Of a DNA stretch of 64,000 nucleotides, positions 1 to 11,103 are shown in pieces. Where the stretch lies: the NCBI RefSeq assembly GCF_011758765.1, contig NZ_JAANOU010000001.1:2666001-2730000 (forward strand), read 5' to 3'. Source of the DNA: Amycolatopsis viridis (GTDB lineage: Bacteria; Actinomycetota; Actinomycetes; Mycobacteriales; Pseudonocardiaceae). The translations under genes were made by a program, and so were the position numbers. A model generated the notes under the pieces. The model ran no database searches, had not been told where the DNA came from, and saw only the letters and a program-made list of their open reading frames with translations. Each line of letters starts with the position of its first letter. The stretch's first letter is position 1.

Positions 1-126
1 TCTGTGGACGTGGCCCGGTCCGCGCGCCGGGCATCCCCCGTTCTTGGGATTTCGCCTGGCGGCTGCGGGTGGACGCGTGCTAATTTCCGACCTCGCGTGG
101 GCGTACACGACGCTGGAGGGGAACGT

Positions 127-162
127 ATGTGTGCCGAGCCGGACCCGCGGGGCGCCCGATGA
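127..162 (+). CDS. 11-residue upstream ORF (possible leader peptide)
   Basis: This ORF encodes MCAEPDPRGAR. A clear ribosome binding site (GGAGGGG, 114-120) sits six bases before its ATG. Its TGA overlaps the ATG of the next small ORF as ATGA, an arrangement typical of translational coupling. It is too short to assign a domain. It could be a leader peptide that couples translation to the next ORF, or a chance ORF. The second-position Cys recalls short actinobacterial leader peptides, but one Cys codon is weak support. Confidence 0.35.
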   Translation: MCAEPDPRGAR

Positions 163-284
163 GCGACCGCACCCCCATCTTCGACGACGTCGTCGCCGCG
201 ATCGGGCTGGACTGGGCCGACGTGCAGGGTGGTGACGAGGCCCGGGCGGCCGCTGAGGACGCCGCGGAGGAGGTCGTCTCGTGA
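159..284 (+). CDS. 41-residue acidic small protein, unknown
   Basis: The ORF starts MSDRTPIFDD and ends in a run of Ala, Glu and Val, and is strongly acidic. Its ATG overlaps the stop of the preceding 11-codon ORF. Its own TGA overlaps a GTG start of the following ORF (GTGA at 281-284), so the three reading frames form a chain of coupled short ORFs. No membrane segment, cysteine pair or known motif is visible, and I do not recognise the family. The precise overlaps and good Shine-Dalgarno signals argue that it is translated. Confidence 0.45.
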   Translation: MSDRTPIFDDVVAAIGLDWADVQGGDEARAAAEDAAEEVVS

Positions 285-568
285 CCCGGCAGGGGTCCGA
301 TCGCGTGGAATCGGCCGTTGCGGTGGCGCCCTGCGGCGCGAGCGGTCATCCTGCGAGCATGGCTGACGGGACCGAAGCCGGGCCGGACGAGCTCTTCTGG
401 CAAATCGTCGAGGTGCTCCACGTACCGCGTTCGCTCGCCGAGCAGGAGCTCGCCCGCTCCCGCTCCGACGTCGCGAACGGCGCGGTGCGGCCGGGTGACC
501 CGGCCGAACCCTACGCGCTGGCCTGGCGGCGCATCCGCACCCGGTGGGCGGGCCGCGAACTGGCCTGA
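281..568 (+). CDS. Small protein of unknown function
   Basis: The ORF encodes 95 residues from the GTG at 281, which has a strong GGAGGAGG signal at 265-272 and overlaps the previous stop. A later in-frame ATG at 359 would give 69 residues and may be the true start, because the first 26 residues are poor in recognisable structure. The C-terminal half has the look of a compact helical protein (WQIVEVLHV, LARSRSDV, AWRRIRTRW) ending in basic and aromatic residues. I do not recognise the family. The gene closes the small-ORF chain before a long non-coding gap. Confidence 0.5.
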   Translation: MTRQGSDRVESAVAVAPCGASGHPASMADGTEAGPDELFWQIVEVLHVPRSLAEQELARSRSDVANGAVRPGDPAEPYALAWRRIRTRWAGRELA

Positions 569-1096
569 GCCGGCCTCCCGGCGGCACGGCCGATCGTGCC
601 CGCCGCTGCCCGCGGCGCGGGACGGCCGGGGGCACACCCGTCCGCCCCGGCGGTCCGGGTTCCGCACGCGCCCTCCCGCACCGTCACCCCGGCCGGGGAC
701 CCGCCGCCGCGGCCGGCGTGACCGGCCCCACACCCACGGCGACGGGCGAACCCGGACCGGCCGCTCCGGCGGCGTACTGCTCGGTCGTCCCCGCGGCCGG
801 GCGCGGGGAGCCGGACGGCGTCGACCGCGGTGACGCCCCTCAGCCGGCTGCTGCGTGCCCGGCAGGCTCACCCGGCCGGACATTCCGGGGAAGCGTGCCG
901 GCCGCCGGGCCGCACCGTGGCCACCCCGCCGGGATCCCGGTCCCCGTCCGGATGCTGCCGTCCGGGCCCGCGGCCGAGCCCCGTCGGTGACCCGGCGGCC
1001 GGCGCGGCCGGGTCCGCCCCGCATCGGCGCGGCCCGGCGAGAAAGATCCACTGTGGACGGCAATGGCACAAAGTCCTCATTTTGGGGACTTCGGCC

Positions 1097-1127
1097 TTGC
1101 CCGACCGGCCCCGTCCAGGCGCATACT
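1097..1127 (+). promoter_or_regulatory. Possible metH promoter
   Basis: TTGCCC (1097-1102) and CATACT (1122-1127) resemble -35 and -10 boxes, with a 19-bp spacer. Transcription from here would give a leader of about 300 nucleotides that begins almost at once with the hairpin at 1138-1161. The match is only moderate. Confidence 0.3.
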
Positions 1128-1250
1128 GGTGAGGCACGTGCGGGTGCTCGGGGCACCGCACGGGCGGGGAAAGCGGGTTCCGTCGGGGGATGGTGCCCGC
1201 AGGAGGTCGATGCCCGGCCGGTCGGGGCCGTGAAGGGCAGGCGGTCTCCG

Positions 1251-1284
1251 ACGGCGGGCCGGCTTGGGGAAGCCGGCCCGCCGT
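1251..1284 (+). terminator. Strong hairpin, terminator or attenuator ahead of metH
   Basis: This is a perfect 15-bp stem, ACGGCGGGCCGGCTT paired with its complement around a GGGG loop. No T-run follows, which is common for actinobacterial terminators. It lies 147 bp before the metH start, so it either ends an upstream transcript or acts as an attenuator inside the metH leader. Confidence 0.5.
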
Positions 1285-1430
1285 GCTGTGTGCGGGGGTG
1301 ACCACATCGCGGAACGGCCTTGGTGCCGTCGGCGGGCGTCTAGTACCGTGGCCGCAGGCCGAGAGGCGCTGCAACGGACCCGTGGTCCGCCACGCTCGGC
1401 CCCTTCCGTTCGCACCAAGGGCGCCTCCCG

Positions 1431-5057
<3,627 letters not shown>

Positions 5058-5161
5058 CCCGGTCCTCATCGGGACGAAGCGTGTCCAGCTGAAATGGTTT
5101 GCTCACCCGGTCAGGTGGTAGTCCGCCCGGACGGCAGACTACTCACTCAACGGGGTGTGAG

Positions 5162-5629
5162 ATGCACCTGGAATACGAGCACGCGGCGGCCTCCGGGCTC
5201 CGCCGTTACGTCAACACGGTCGCCCAGGAGCTGGGTTGCAGCGGCGAGGCCTATTACGCGCACGTGGACCCGGCACCGGCCTACGCCTACATCGCGCTGG
5301 ACGACCGGCTGTCCGACCATCCCGGCGAGGACACGGCGCTGGTGTGGAACGAGAACGACGGCTGGGCGGTCGCGATCGAGGTGACCGCGGGACACGAGCT
5401 GACCGTGGTGCGCTACTTCGGGCGTGAGCTGCTGCCCCCGCCGCCCGACGTGGCCCGGTTCGTGGAGGACGTGTTCGCGGGCCGTGCCCCGGAGGCGGGG
5501 CCGGCGGGCACGACCGACGCTGCCGCCGTGCGTCAGCACCTGGCCACCTACGCGATCCCGTACCAGGAACGGGTGACCGCCCGTCCGGGTCGGCCGGCCG
5601 AACAGGCCCGCCGGCGCCCGACGAGCTGA
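5162..5629 (+). CDS. DUF6292-like protein
   Basis: The protein has 155 residues starting MHLEYEHAAASGLRRYV. The N-terminal 100 residues follow the pattern I associate with DUF6292, a family seen mainly in Pseudonocardiaceae: the LRRYV helix, a YAHVDPAPAYAYIALD strand region, LVWNENDGWAVAIE, and a PPPPDVARFV motif. The function of that family is unknown. The Arg/Pro-rich C-terminal tail looks disordered. The ATG at 5162 is preferred over an upstream ATG at 5099 because residues before it look non-coding. There are no membrane segments. The family assignment is from memory of the pattern and is moderate. Confidence 0.65.
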   Translation: MHLEYEHAAASGLRRYVNTVAQELGCSGEAYYAHVDPAPAYAYIALDDRLSDHPGEDTALVWNENDGWAVAIEVTAGHELTVVRYFGRELLPPPPDVARFVEDVFAGRAPEAGPAGTTDAAAVRQHLATYAIPYQERVTARPGRPAEQARRRPTS

Positions 5630-5816
5630 TTCCCCGGGCGCTGCGCCGTTGGCGGGCTGGGCTGCCCGCGGCGCCCGGCGTGGTGCCCAGGAGCCGGTGG
5701 TCTGCCGGGTTTCGCTGATCGCTTTCGCCGGTTGCTTCCGCGTGGGAGGCTGTCCGGTAACGAAACGCGGGACTGCGGAGTCTCCTCGGGTGAGGGCCCG
5801 GGGGACGAGGAGGACC

Positions 5817-7415
5817 ATGGCGGGGGACACGGACGCCGATGCCGAGCTGATCGGGGCGGTCCGCGGCGGCGATCTGGCTGCGTACGACACGCTCTTCCGG
5901 CGGCACCTGCCGGCCGCGCGCCGGGTGGCGGCGATGCTGTGGCGGGACCGGGCCGAGGTCGACGACCTGGTGGCTGAATCGTTCCTGCGGGTGTTCGCGG
6001 CGATCCGGGACGGGGCCGGCCCGGCCGACCGGTTCCGCCCGTACCTGCTGGTGACGTTGCGGAACCTGGCGATGGACTGGGGGCGCCGCCGCGAGCGGTG
6101 CGACCCGTGGGCCGCGACCGGCGACGACGGCGCGCCCGGGGTCGAGGAGATCGTTATCGACCGGCTGACCGGCGAGGTCGCGCGGTCGGCGTTCGAGACG
6201 CTGCCCGCGCGCTGGCGGTACGTGTTGTGGCACACCGAGATGCTCGGCACCGGGCCGGGGAAGCTCGCCGGCGAGCTCGGGATGACGGCCAACGGGGTCG
6301 CCGCGCTCGCGGTACGGGCGCGCGAGGGGTTGCGGCAGGCGTTCCTGCAGGCCCACGTGCCCGCCGCGCGCACCGAGGAGTGCCGCACCGTCCGGCGGCG
6401 GCTGGCGGCGTGGACCCGGGGCAAGGTCACCGCGCGGCAGCGGCAGGCGGTGTCGGCGCACCTCGCGCGGTGCCCGAAGTGCCAGCGGATCGCCGCCGCG
6501 CTGGAGACGGTCAACGGCGGGCTGCCGGCGCTGGTCCCGCTGCTGGGACGGTTGCTCGGCGGCGGGCCGGCCGTACCCGCCGGGGAAGCCGCCTCGGTCG
6601 CGGCCGGTGGTGGCGCTCCCGCCGCGTCCGCGGTGTGGGGCGGGGCGTCCGCGGCGCTGTCGAAGGTCGCGGCGGCGGCGACGCTCGCCGCGGTGGCGGC
6701 GGTGGCCGGGCCGGTGGTGACCGCGGAGCCGCCGCCCGGAACCGCGGCAGCAGCGCCGGTCGTGGCCAGGACGCCGGCGGTGCCCGCCGCCCCGGCTGCC
6801 CCGGCGCGGCGCGGACCCGGCGCCCAGCGGCCCACCGGAGCACAGCCGGAAACCGGCGGTATCGCGCCGGTCGAGGGCACCGCCGGACAGCGCACCACGA
6901 CCAACCCCGGCCCGGCCGCGGCCGACGGCCCGCCCGGCGGCACGGACCCCGGCGCCGGCGCGAACGGCCATCGCCGCGGGCGCGGCAACGGGGCCGGGAC
7001 GGGTGACTTCACCACCGAGGCCGATCGCGGTGACGCCGCCGATGCGCCGGGCCGGTACCACCGCCCAGCCGCGGGGACACCCCCGGACGCCAACGGCAAG
7101 GCCGGTGGCCGCGGTGCCGGAAAGCCCGTGGGTGCAGGGAAAAACGACTTCACCACCAAGGCCGATCGCGATGGCGCCGCCGATGGTCCGGGCCGGCACC
7201 ACCGCCCAGCGTCGACGACGGCCGCGGATGACTCCGGCACCGGTTCCGACGCGGCGAATGCCGGTGCAGTTGCGCACGGCAAGGGAGATGGCGCCACGAA
7301 GCCCGGCACGCTCGGGCACGGTGCGGGCCACCGCGCCGCGGACGCCCCGGCGAGGCGTAGCCCTGACCTGGGCACCGGTAGTGCCGCCGCCGGAGCGGCT
7401 GCGCCGGGGCGGTAG
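5817..7415 (+). CDS. ECF-type sigma factor fused to zinc finger, TM segment and repeat tail
   Basis: The first 165 residues look like an extracytoplasmic-function sigma factor, with a region 2 containing EVDDLVAESFLRVFAAI and a region 4 helix-turn-helix near GKLAGELGMTANGVAALAVR. Next comes a zinc-finger segment of the anti-sigma type, H215-x3-C219-x2-C222. A hydrophobic stretch at about 281-303 could span the membrane. The rest, to residue 532, is Pro/Ala/Gly/Thr-rich and holds two copies of a 47-residue repeat beginning DFTT-ADR (DNA copies at about 7005 and 7146). The ATG at 5817 has GAGGAGG just upstream. If inserted in the membrane, the tail would lie outside the cell, so sigma factor and sensor would be one chain. 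No separate anti-sigma gene follows. Confidence 0.8.
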   Translation: MAGDTDADAELIGAVRGGDLAAYDTLFRRHLPAARRVAAMLWRDRAEVDDLVAESFLRVFAAIRDGAGPADRFRPYLLVTLRNLAMDWGRRRERCDPWAATGDDGAPGVEEIVIDRLTGEVARSAFETLPARWRYVLWHTEMLGTGPGKLAGELGMTANGVAALAVRAREGLRQAFLQAHVPAARTEECRTVRRRLAAWTRGKVTARQRQAVSAHLARCPKCQRIAAALETVNGGLPALVPLLGRLLGGGPAVPAGEAASVAAGGGAPAASAVWGGASAALSKVAAAATLAAVAAVAGPVVTAEPPPGTAAAAPVVARTPAVPAAPAAPARRGPGAQRPTGAQPETGGIAPVEGTAGQRTTTNPGPAAADGPPGGTDPGAGANGHRRGRGNGAGTGDFTTEADRGDAADAPGRYHRPAAGTPPDANGKAGGRGAGKPVGAGKNDFTTKADRDGAADGPGRHHRPASTTAADDSGTGSDAANAGAVAHGKGDGATKPGTLGHGAGHRAADAPARRSPDLGTGSAAAGAAAPGR

Positions 7416-7690
7416 CGGAGTAACACACACGGCCAGGCCCGGCACCGCGCCCAGCGCGCCGGCCGCGCCACGCCGGGTCCTCGCGAAGACCCCGCGAAGA
7501 CACGGCGAAGACACGGCGAACACCGGCGGTACCACGCGCGCCAGGCCGGCCACCGGTTACCGGGAGCCGGTCACCCGCACCCACGTCCGCTCGTACCCCG
7601 GGATACGGGCGTGGAACCGCGATCGCCGGTTCCGCGTCCACCGGGCCGAGAAGGAGGTCCGGTGGGGTAGACGAGATCTACTTCGGACTC

Positions 7691-7864
7691 GTGTTGGTGC
7701 CGCAGGGGCTCTGGATACTGATCAGCCCGCGGTCCGCGCGCGAGTGGTTGCACCGGCGGGACGGCGGCGGCTTCCGCGAGTTCAGCGACCGGGAACTGCT
7801 GCTCACCCGCGCCGCGGGTGCCGCGGGCATTCTGGTGTACGTGGCCGCGGAAATCTTGTTCTGA
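7691..7864 (+). CDS. Small membrane protein, start damaged or non-standard
   Basis: The reading frame runs from at least GAC at 7670 to the TGA at 7862-7864 and encodes DEIYFGLVLVPQGLWILISP, a charged middle, and a second hydrophobic helix AAGAAGILVYVAAEILF. That is two membrane helices joined by a polar loop, recalling the DUF6199 type. An excellent AAGGAGG (7651-7657) precedes a GTG at 7662, but that GTG is one base out of frame and meets TAG at once. One extra G in the GGGG run would give a perfect start, MGVDEIYFGLV. I list the first in-frame GTG (7691), but the gene may be frameshifted at its start or contain a sequencing error. Confidence 0.45.
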   Translation: MLVPQGLWILISPRSAREWLHRRDGGGFREFSDRELLLTRAAGAAGILVYVAAEILF

Positions 7865-8435
7865 GCGCTCGCACGGAGACGGTCCGGCGGCCACAGCTCG
7901 AGCACATCCACCGACACCCGCACAGCCGGGTCGTTTCCGTGCCGAGAGGCCCCATGGCGTGGGCGTACTGGGCCCAGGTGCGCACGGGGTGGGGCACCAG
8001 ACGCTGCCCGGGTTCGCGCAGGATGACCTGCCACACCGTGGACCGCGCGAGACACCGCGGCGATGGCTGCCAGCAGCGGCCCGTCCCGGGCCTCCAACAC
8101 GGCGCGGTCGATGTCCTGGATGAACTCGTTGCCGCCCAGCTCGACGATCACCGTGCGCCCGCCGGGCAGGTAGTCGTCAGCGCGGGCACCGGTGTGGACC
8201 ATCCCGGCACTGTGGTTCCACCTGGCGCCCGCCAAGCCGGTCACCCGGGGTGGCCCAGCCGTTCGCCGTGGCCACGGCCGACGGGGTGGCGGGCGCGCCC
8301 GGCGTCAAGGGTGAACAGCGGTGTCAGCACGGCGCCCGCGAACACGGCGGCGAATGCGGTGCCGCTGATGCCTTTGGTGCGCGGATTCTGCACCGCCCCG
8401 CGGTGCTCGGCATGCCCAGCTTCGGGGCCCACCGG
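7865..8435 (-). pseudogene. Degenerate SGNH/GDSL-type esterase
   Basis: Fragments of one protein appear in different minus-strand frames. The first is a signal-peptide-like piece (TAFAAVFAGAVLTPLF, about 8360-8310). Next, in another frame, comes LAGARWNHSAGMVHTGARAD, then DDYLPGG and VIVELGGNEFIQDID (8244 to about 8050), which match the middle of SGNH hydrolases. The sequence then shifts to VWQVILREPGQRLVPH and TWAQYAHAM (about 8040-7960), and shifts again to a piece ending LELWPPDRL. The GDS nucleophile block is missing. At least two or three frame changes show that the gene is dead. The C-terminal end abuts the small membrane gene on the other strand. Confidence 0.5.
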
Positions 8436-8570
8436 GACACGCGCGCCGGCACCGGCGAACCGGGGTGCGGCATGATCGCCACGCCTGCCTGCGTGCGTCT
8501 TGTTCCGCCGTGTGCCGCGTGGCGGCCGCGCAGCCCGTCCCGCCGGGCCGGACGGCCTGCCCCGGCGCGC

Positions 8571-9770
8571 TCAGCCGAGCCAGCGGACCGGGTCGGCCAG
8601 GACCGCCGCCAGTTCGTGGTAGGCGGCGCCGGTCGCGCCCGGAGCGGAGTTGTCCGGCGCCGCGTGGATCGCCGGCGCGGTCCACCTGGCGGACAGCACC
8701 CGCGCGCGCAGCCGGGCCGCCAGTTCCGGTCGCAACAGGTCGGCGACCTGTGCGAGGTGCCCGCCGAGCACCACCGTCGGGATGTCCAGCACGTTGATCA
8801 CCCCGGCCAGCGCCACTCCCAGCGCATGGGCCGCCGCCGTCACCGCCGCGCGTGCCCGGGCGTCGCCCGCCGCGGCCAGCTCCGCGAGGTGCGCCGGGGT
8901 GGAGGCGGGCGGCAAACCGGCGGCGGCGAGCAGCGCGTCCCGGCCCGCGTAGGTTTCCAGGCAGCCGGTCGACCCGCACCGGCACGCCGGGCCCGCCGGG
9001 TCGACGCACACGTGCCCGATCTCGCCGGCCCACCCGTGCTGCCCCGCCATCACCGCACCACCCACCACCGCCGCGCCGCCGATGCCGATCTCACCGGAGA
9101 GGTACACGAAGTCGGCGAACGGCCCGGGGCGCCCGGGGGCGACCTCGGCGACCGTGCGGGCGGCGAGGTTCGCCTCGTTGCCCGCACGCAACGGCAGTCC
9201 CGCCACCGCGGCCGGGGCCAGCAGATCCGCCGGGCGCACGCCGGACCACCCGAGGTTCGGGGCGCGCAGCAGGGCGCCGTCCGCCGCGGCGACGATTCCG
9301 GGCAGGGCGAGGCCCGCGCCGACCAGCCGCAGCTCGCCGGGCAGCCCGCCGAGGACCCGCGCCGCCAGCGTGCCCAGCCGGGCCAGTGCGCGCGCCGGGT
9401 CGCTTCCCACCAGGTCGGCGTACTCCAGCGACTCGGCGACCACCCGGCCCCGCAGGTCGATCACCCGCACCGCGAGGAACCCGGCGTTGACCTGCAATCC
9501 CAGCGCGGCGAGCCGGGACCCGGGCACCAGGGGAGTGGCCGGACGGCCGCGCCGGCCGCCGCCGTCCGGTTCGATCTCGGCGAGCACCCCCGCCGCCACC
9601 AGTTCGTCGGCCAGCCGCGTCGCCGTGGTGCGGGTCATCGAGGTCGCCGCCGCCACGTCCGCGCGCGACAGCGGCCGGGCCGACGCGCACACGGTGCGCG
9701 CCACCAGTGCCAGGTTTCTCGCCCGCAGGCTCGACTGACGTGCGCTGGTCTGCGGGCCGGGGACGGTCAC
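8571..9770 (-). CDS. ROK family transcriptional regulator
   Basis: The 399-residue protein has an N-terminal winged helix-turn-helix (LSRADVAAATSMTRTTATRLADELV) and a C-terminal ROK sugar-kinase-like fold. The ROK zinc motif is intact, C263-x-C-G-x-x-G-C270 followed by LETYAG, with the upstream His in GEIGHVCVD. The segment GLQVNAGF stands where sugar kinases carry a phosphate-binding DxGxT motif, so this is probably a sugar-sensing repressor without kinase activity. It lies 49 bp downstream of xylA on the same strand, and a XylR-like role is a reasonable inference. Confidence 0.9.
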   Translation of the reverse strand: MTVPGPQTSARQSSLRARNLALVARTVCASARPLSRADVAAATSMTRTTATRLADELVAAGVLAEIEPDGGGRRGRPATPLVPGSRLAALGLQVNAGFLAVRVIDLRGRVVAESLEYADLVGSDPARALARLGTLAARVLGGLPGELRLVGAGLALPGIVAAADGALLRAPNLGWSGVRPADLLAPAAVAGLPLRAGNEANLAARTVAEVAPGRPGPFADFVYLSGEIGIGGAAVVGGAVMAGQHGWAGEIGHVCVDPAGPACRCGSTGCLETYAGRDALLAAAGLPPASTPAHLAELAAAGDARARAAVTAAAHALGVALAGVINVLDIPTVVLGGHLAQVADLLRPELAARLRARVLSARWTAPAIHAAPDNSAPGATGAAYHELAAVLADPVRWLG

Positions 9771-9819
9771 GGCCCCGATCCTAACCGGACGATCGATTTC
9801 GTTCAGCGGGTGGACGAAA

Positions 9820-10998
9820 TCATCCGATCAGATGCTCGAGCGCGAGCTGCTGCAACTGCACGAACCCGAAGTCGCGCTGCGCGGCCTCCCCGGGATCGAA
9901 GCCGTCGTCGGCGGCCAGGAAGTCCGCGACCGACTCGCCCGCGGCGAGTGTCGGCTCGGCCAGCTCGAGCACGCCGGCCCGCTCCCACGCCTGCCGCACC
10001 CGCGGGTCGGCGCGGAACGCCTTCGACTTCTCCGCCAGCAGCAGGTACGTCGCCATGCACGCCCGCGCCGAGTCCCAGATCCCGTCGAGGTACTCGGTGC
10101 GGGACGGCTTGTAGTCGAAGTGCCGCGGCCCGGTGTAGCGGGGCGCGTCCGGGTAGCCCGGGAAACCGTTCTCCAGCAGGTCGACGGTGAAGAACGCGGA
10201 GATCAGGTCGCCGTGGCCGAACACCAGGTCCTGGTCGTACTTGAGTCCGCGCTGCCCGTTCAGGTCGAGGTGGAACAGCTTCCCGCTCCACAGCGCCTGT
10301 CCCAGGGCGTGGGTGTAGTTGAGGCCGGCCATCTGCTCGTGCCCGGTTTCCGGGTTGAGGCCCACGATGTCGCCGTGCTCCAGCTGCGCGATGAGCGCCA
10401 GGGCGTGGCCGACGGTGGGCAGGAAGATGTCGCCGCGCGGCTCGTTCGGCTTCGGCTCCAGGCCGATGCGCAGGTCGTAGCCCTGCGACTTGATGTAGCC
10501 GGCGACGGTGTCCAGGCCCTCCTTGTAGCGCTCGAAGACGGCGTGCAGGTCCTTGGCGCCGTCGTATTCGGCACCCTCGCGCCCGCCCCACATCACGAAT
10601 GTGGTCGCGCCCATCTCCGCGGCCAGGTCGCATGCCTGCAGCACCTTGCGCAGCCCGAAGCGGCGCACGCCCCGGTCGTTGGAGGTCAGGCCGCCGTCCT
10701 TGAACACCGGGTGGCTGAAGGTGTTGGTGGTGACCATCTCGATGACGAGGCCGGCCTTGTCCGCCGCGTCCTTGAGCCGTCCGGTGAGCTTGCGCCTGGT
10801 CGCCGGGTCGGCGTCGAAGGGGAAGACGTCGTTGTCGTGGAAGGTGATGCCCCACGCGCCCAGTTCGGCGAGCTTGTCGGCGTACTCCCACGGATCCAGC
10901 GCCGGGCGGCTCGGGCCGCCGAAGGGGTCGGTGCCGGTCCAGCCCACGGTCCACAGGCCGAACGAGAACTTGTCCTCGGGGGTGGGTTGGCGCACCAT
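9820..10998 (-). CDS. xylA: Xylose isomerase
   Basis: XylA converts D-xylose to D-xylulose, and glucose to fructose, in the cytoplasm. The 392-residue length and the opening ([16 protein letters not shown]) fit the class I actinobacterial enzymes. Active-site and metal-site segments are present: [42 protein letters not shown] and [18 protein letters not shown] ribosome binding site precedes the ATG. No xylB is adjacent. Instead a ROK regulator lies downstream and an MsiK-type ATPase gene upstream, both on the same strand. The promoter region has an inverted repeat that may bind a ROK protein. Confidence 0.97.
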   Translation of the reverse strand: MVRQPTPEDKFSFGLWTVGWTGTDPFGGPSRPALDPWEYADKLAELGAWGITFHDNDVFPFDADPATRRKLTGRLKDAADKAGLVIEMVTTNTFSHPVFKDGGLTSNDRGVRRFGLRKVLQACDLAAEMGATTFVMWGGREGAEYDGAKDLHAVFERYKEGLDTVAGYIKSQGYDLRIGLEPKPNEPRGDIFLPTVGHALALIAQLEHGDIVGLNPETGHEQMAGLNYTHALGQALWSGKLFHLDLNGQRGLKYDQDLVFGHGDLISAFFTVDLLENGFPGYPDAPRYTGPRHFDYKPSRTEYLDGIWDSARACMATYLLLAEKSKAFRADPRVRQAWERAGVLELAEPTLAAGESVADFLAADDGFDPGEAAQRDFGFVQLQQLALEHLIG

Positions 10999-11006
10999 CG
11001 CAGCTC

Positions 11007-11027
11007 CTCCAAATTTGTTTTCTGGAG
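11007..11027 (-). promoter_or_regulatory. Inverted repeat in the xylA promoter
   Basis: CTCCA and TGGAG form an inverted repeat around an AT-rich centre immediately upstream of xylA and overlapping its ribosome binding site. AGTAACTT lies next to it (11026-11033) and resembles AGTAAACT in the operator-like site of the second ROK gene. A sugar-responsive ROK operator is a reasonable guess. Confidence 0.35.
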
Positions 11028-11103
11028 TAACTTATTCGCGCGGTGTCGGCACGGTCAAGGGGCCGGGCGGTGTTCGCCACCCGGCCCCTTGACGTGTTCG
11101 TGC

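Larger units (their letters stand above)
569..1430 (+). other. 862-bp gap before metH, probably non-coding
   Basis: Open frames on both strands here have the Arg/Pro/Gly-rich composition of high-GC shadow frames, and none has a convincing ribosome binding site. The stretch contains a short palindrome TCCACTGTGGA (1047-1057), a hairpin AAGTCC/GGACTT (1071-1091), a weak promoter-like pair (1097-1127), a bulged hairpin GTGCGGGTGC/GCACCGCAC (1138-1161) and a perfect 15-bp hairpin (1251-1284). It probably holds the promoter and a structured 5' leader of metH. Confidence 0.5.

Noticed and set aside
1135-1280. Cobalamin riboswitch before metH
   Set aside because: Fragments such as GGTGCCCGCA recall the conserved core, but the B12 box and the core pairing pattern are not found. 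I report only a structured leader.
5147-7553. Two long minus-strand frames opposite the sigma-factor gene
   Set aside because: They are Arg/Ala/Pro/Gly-rich shadows; the plus strand has sigma-factor and zinc-finger motifs.
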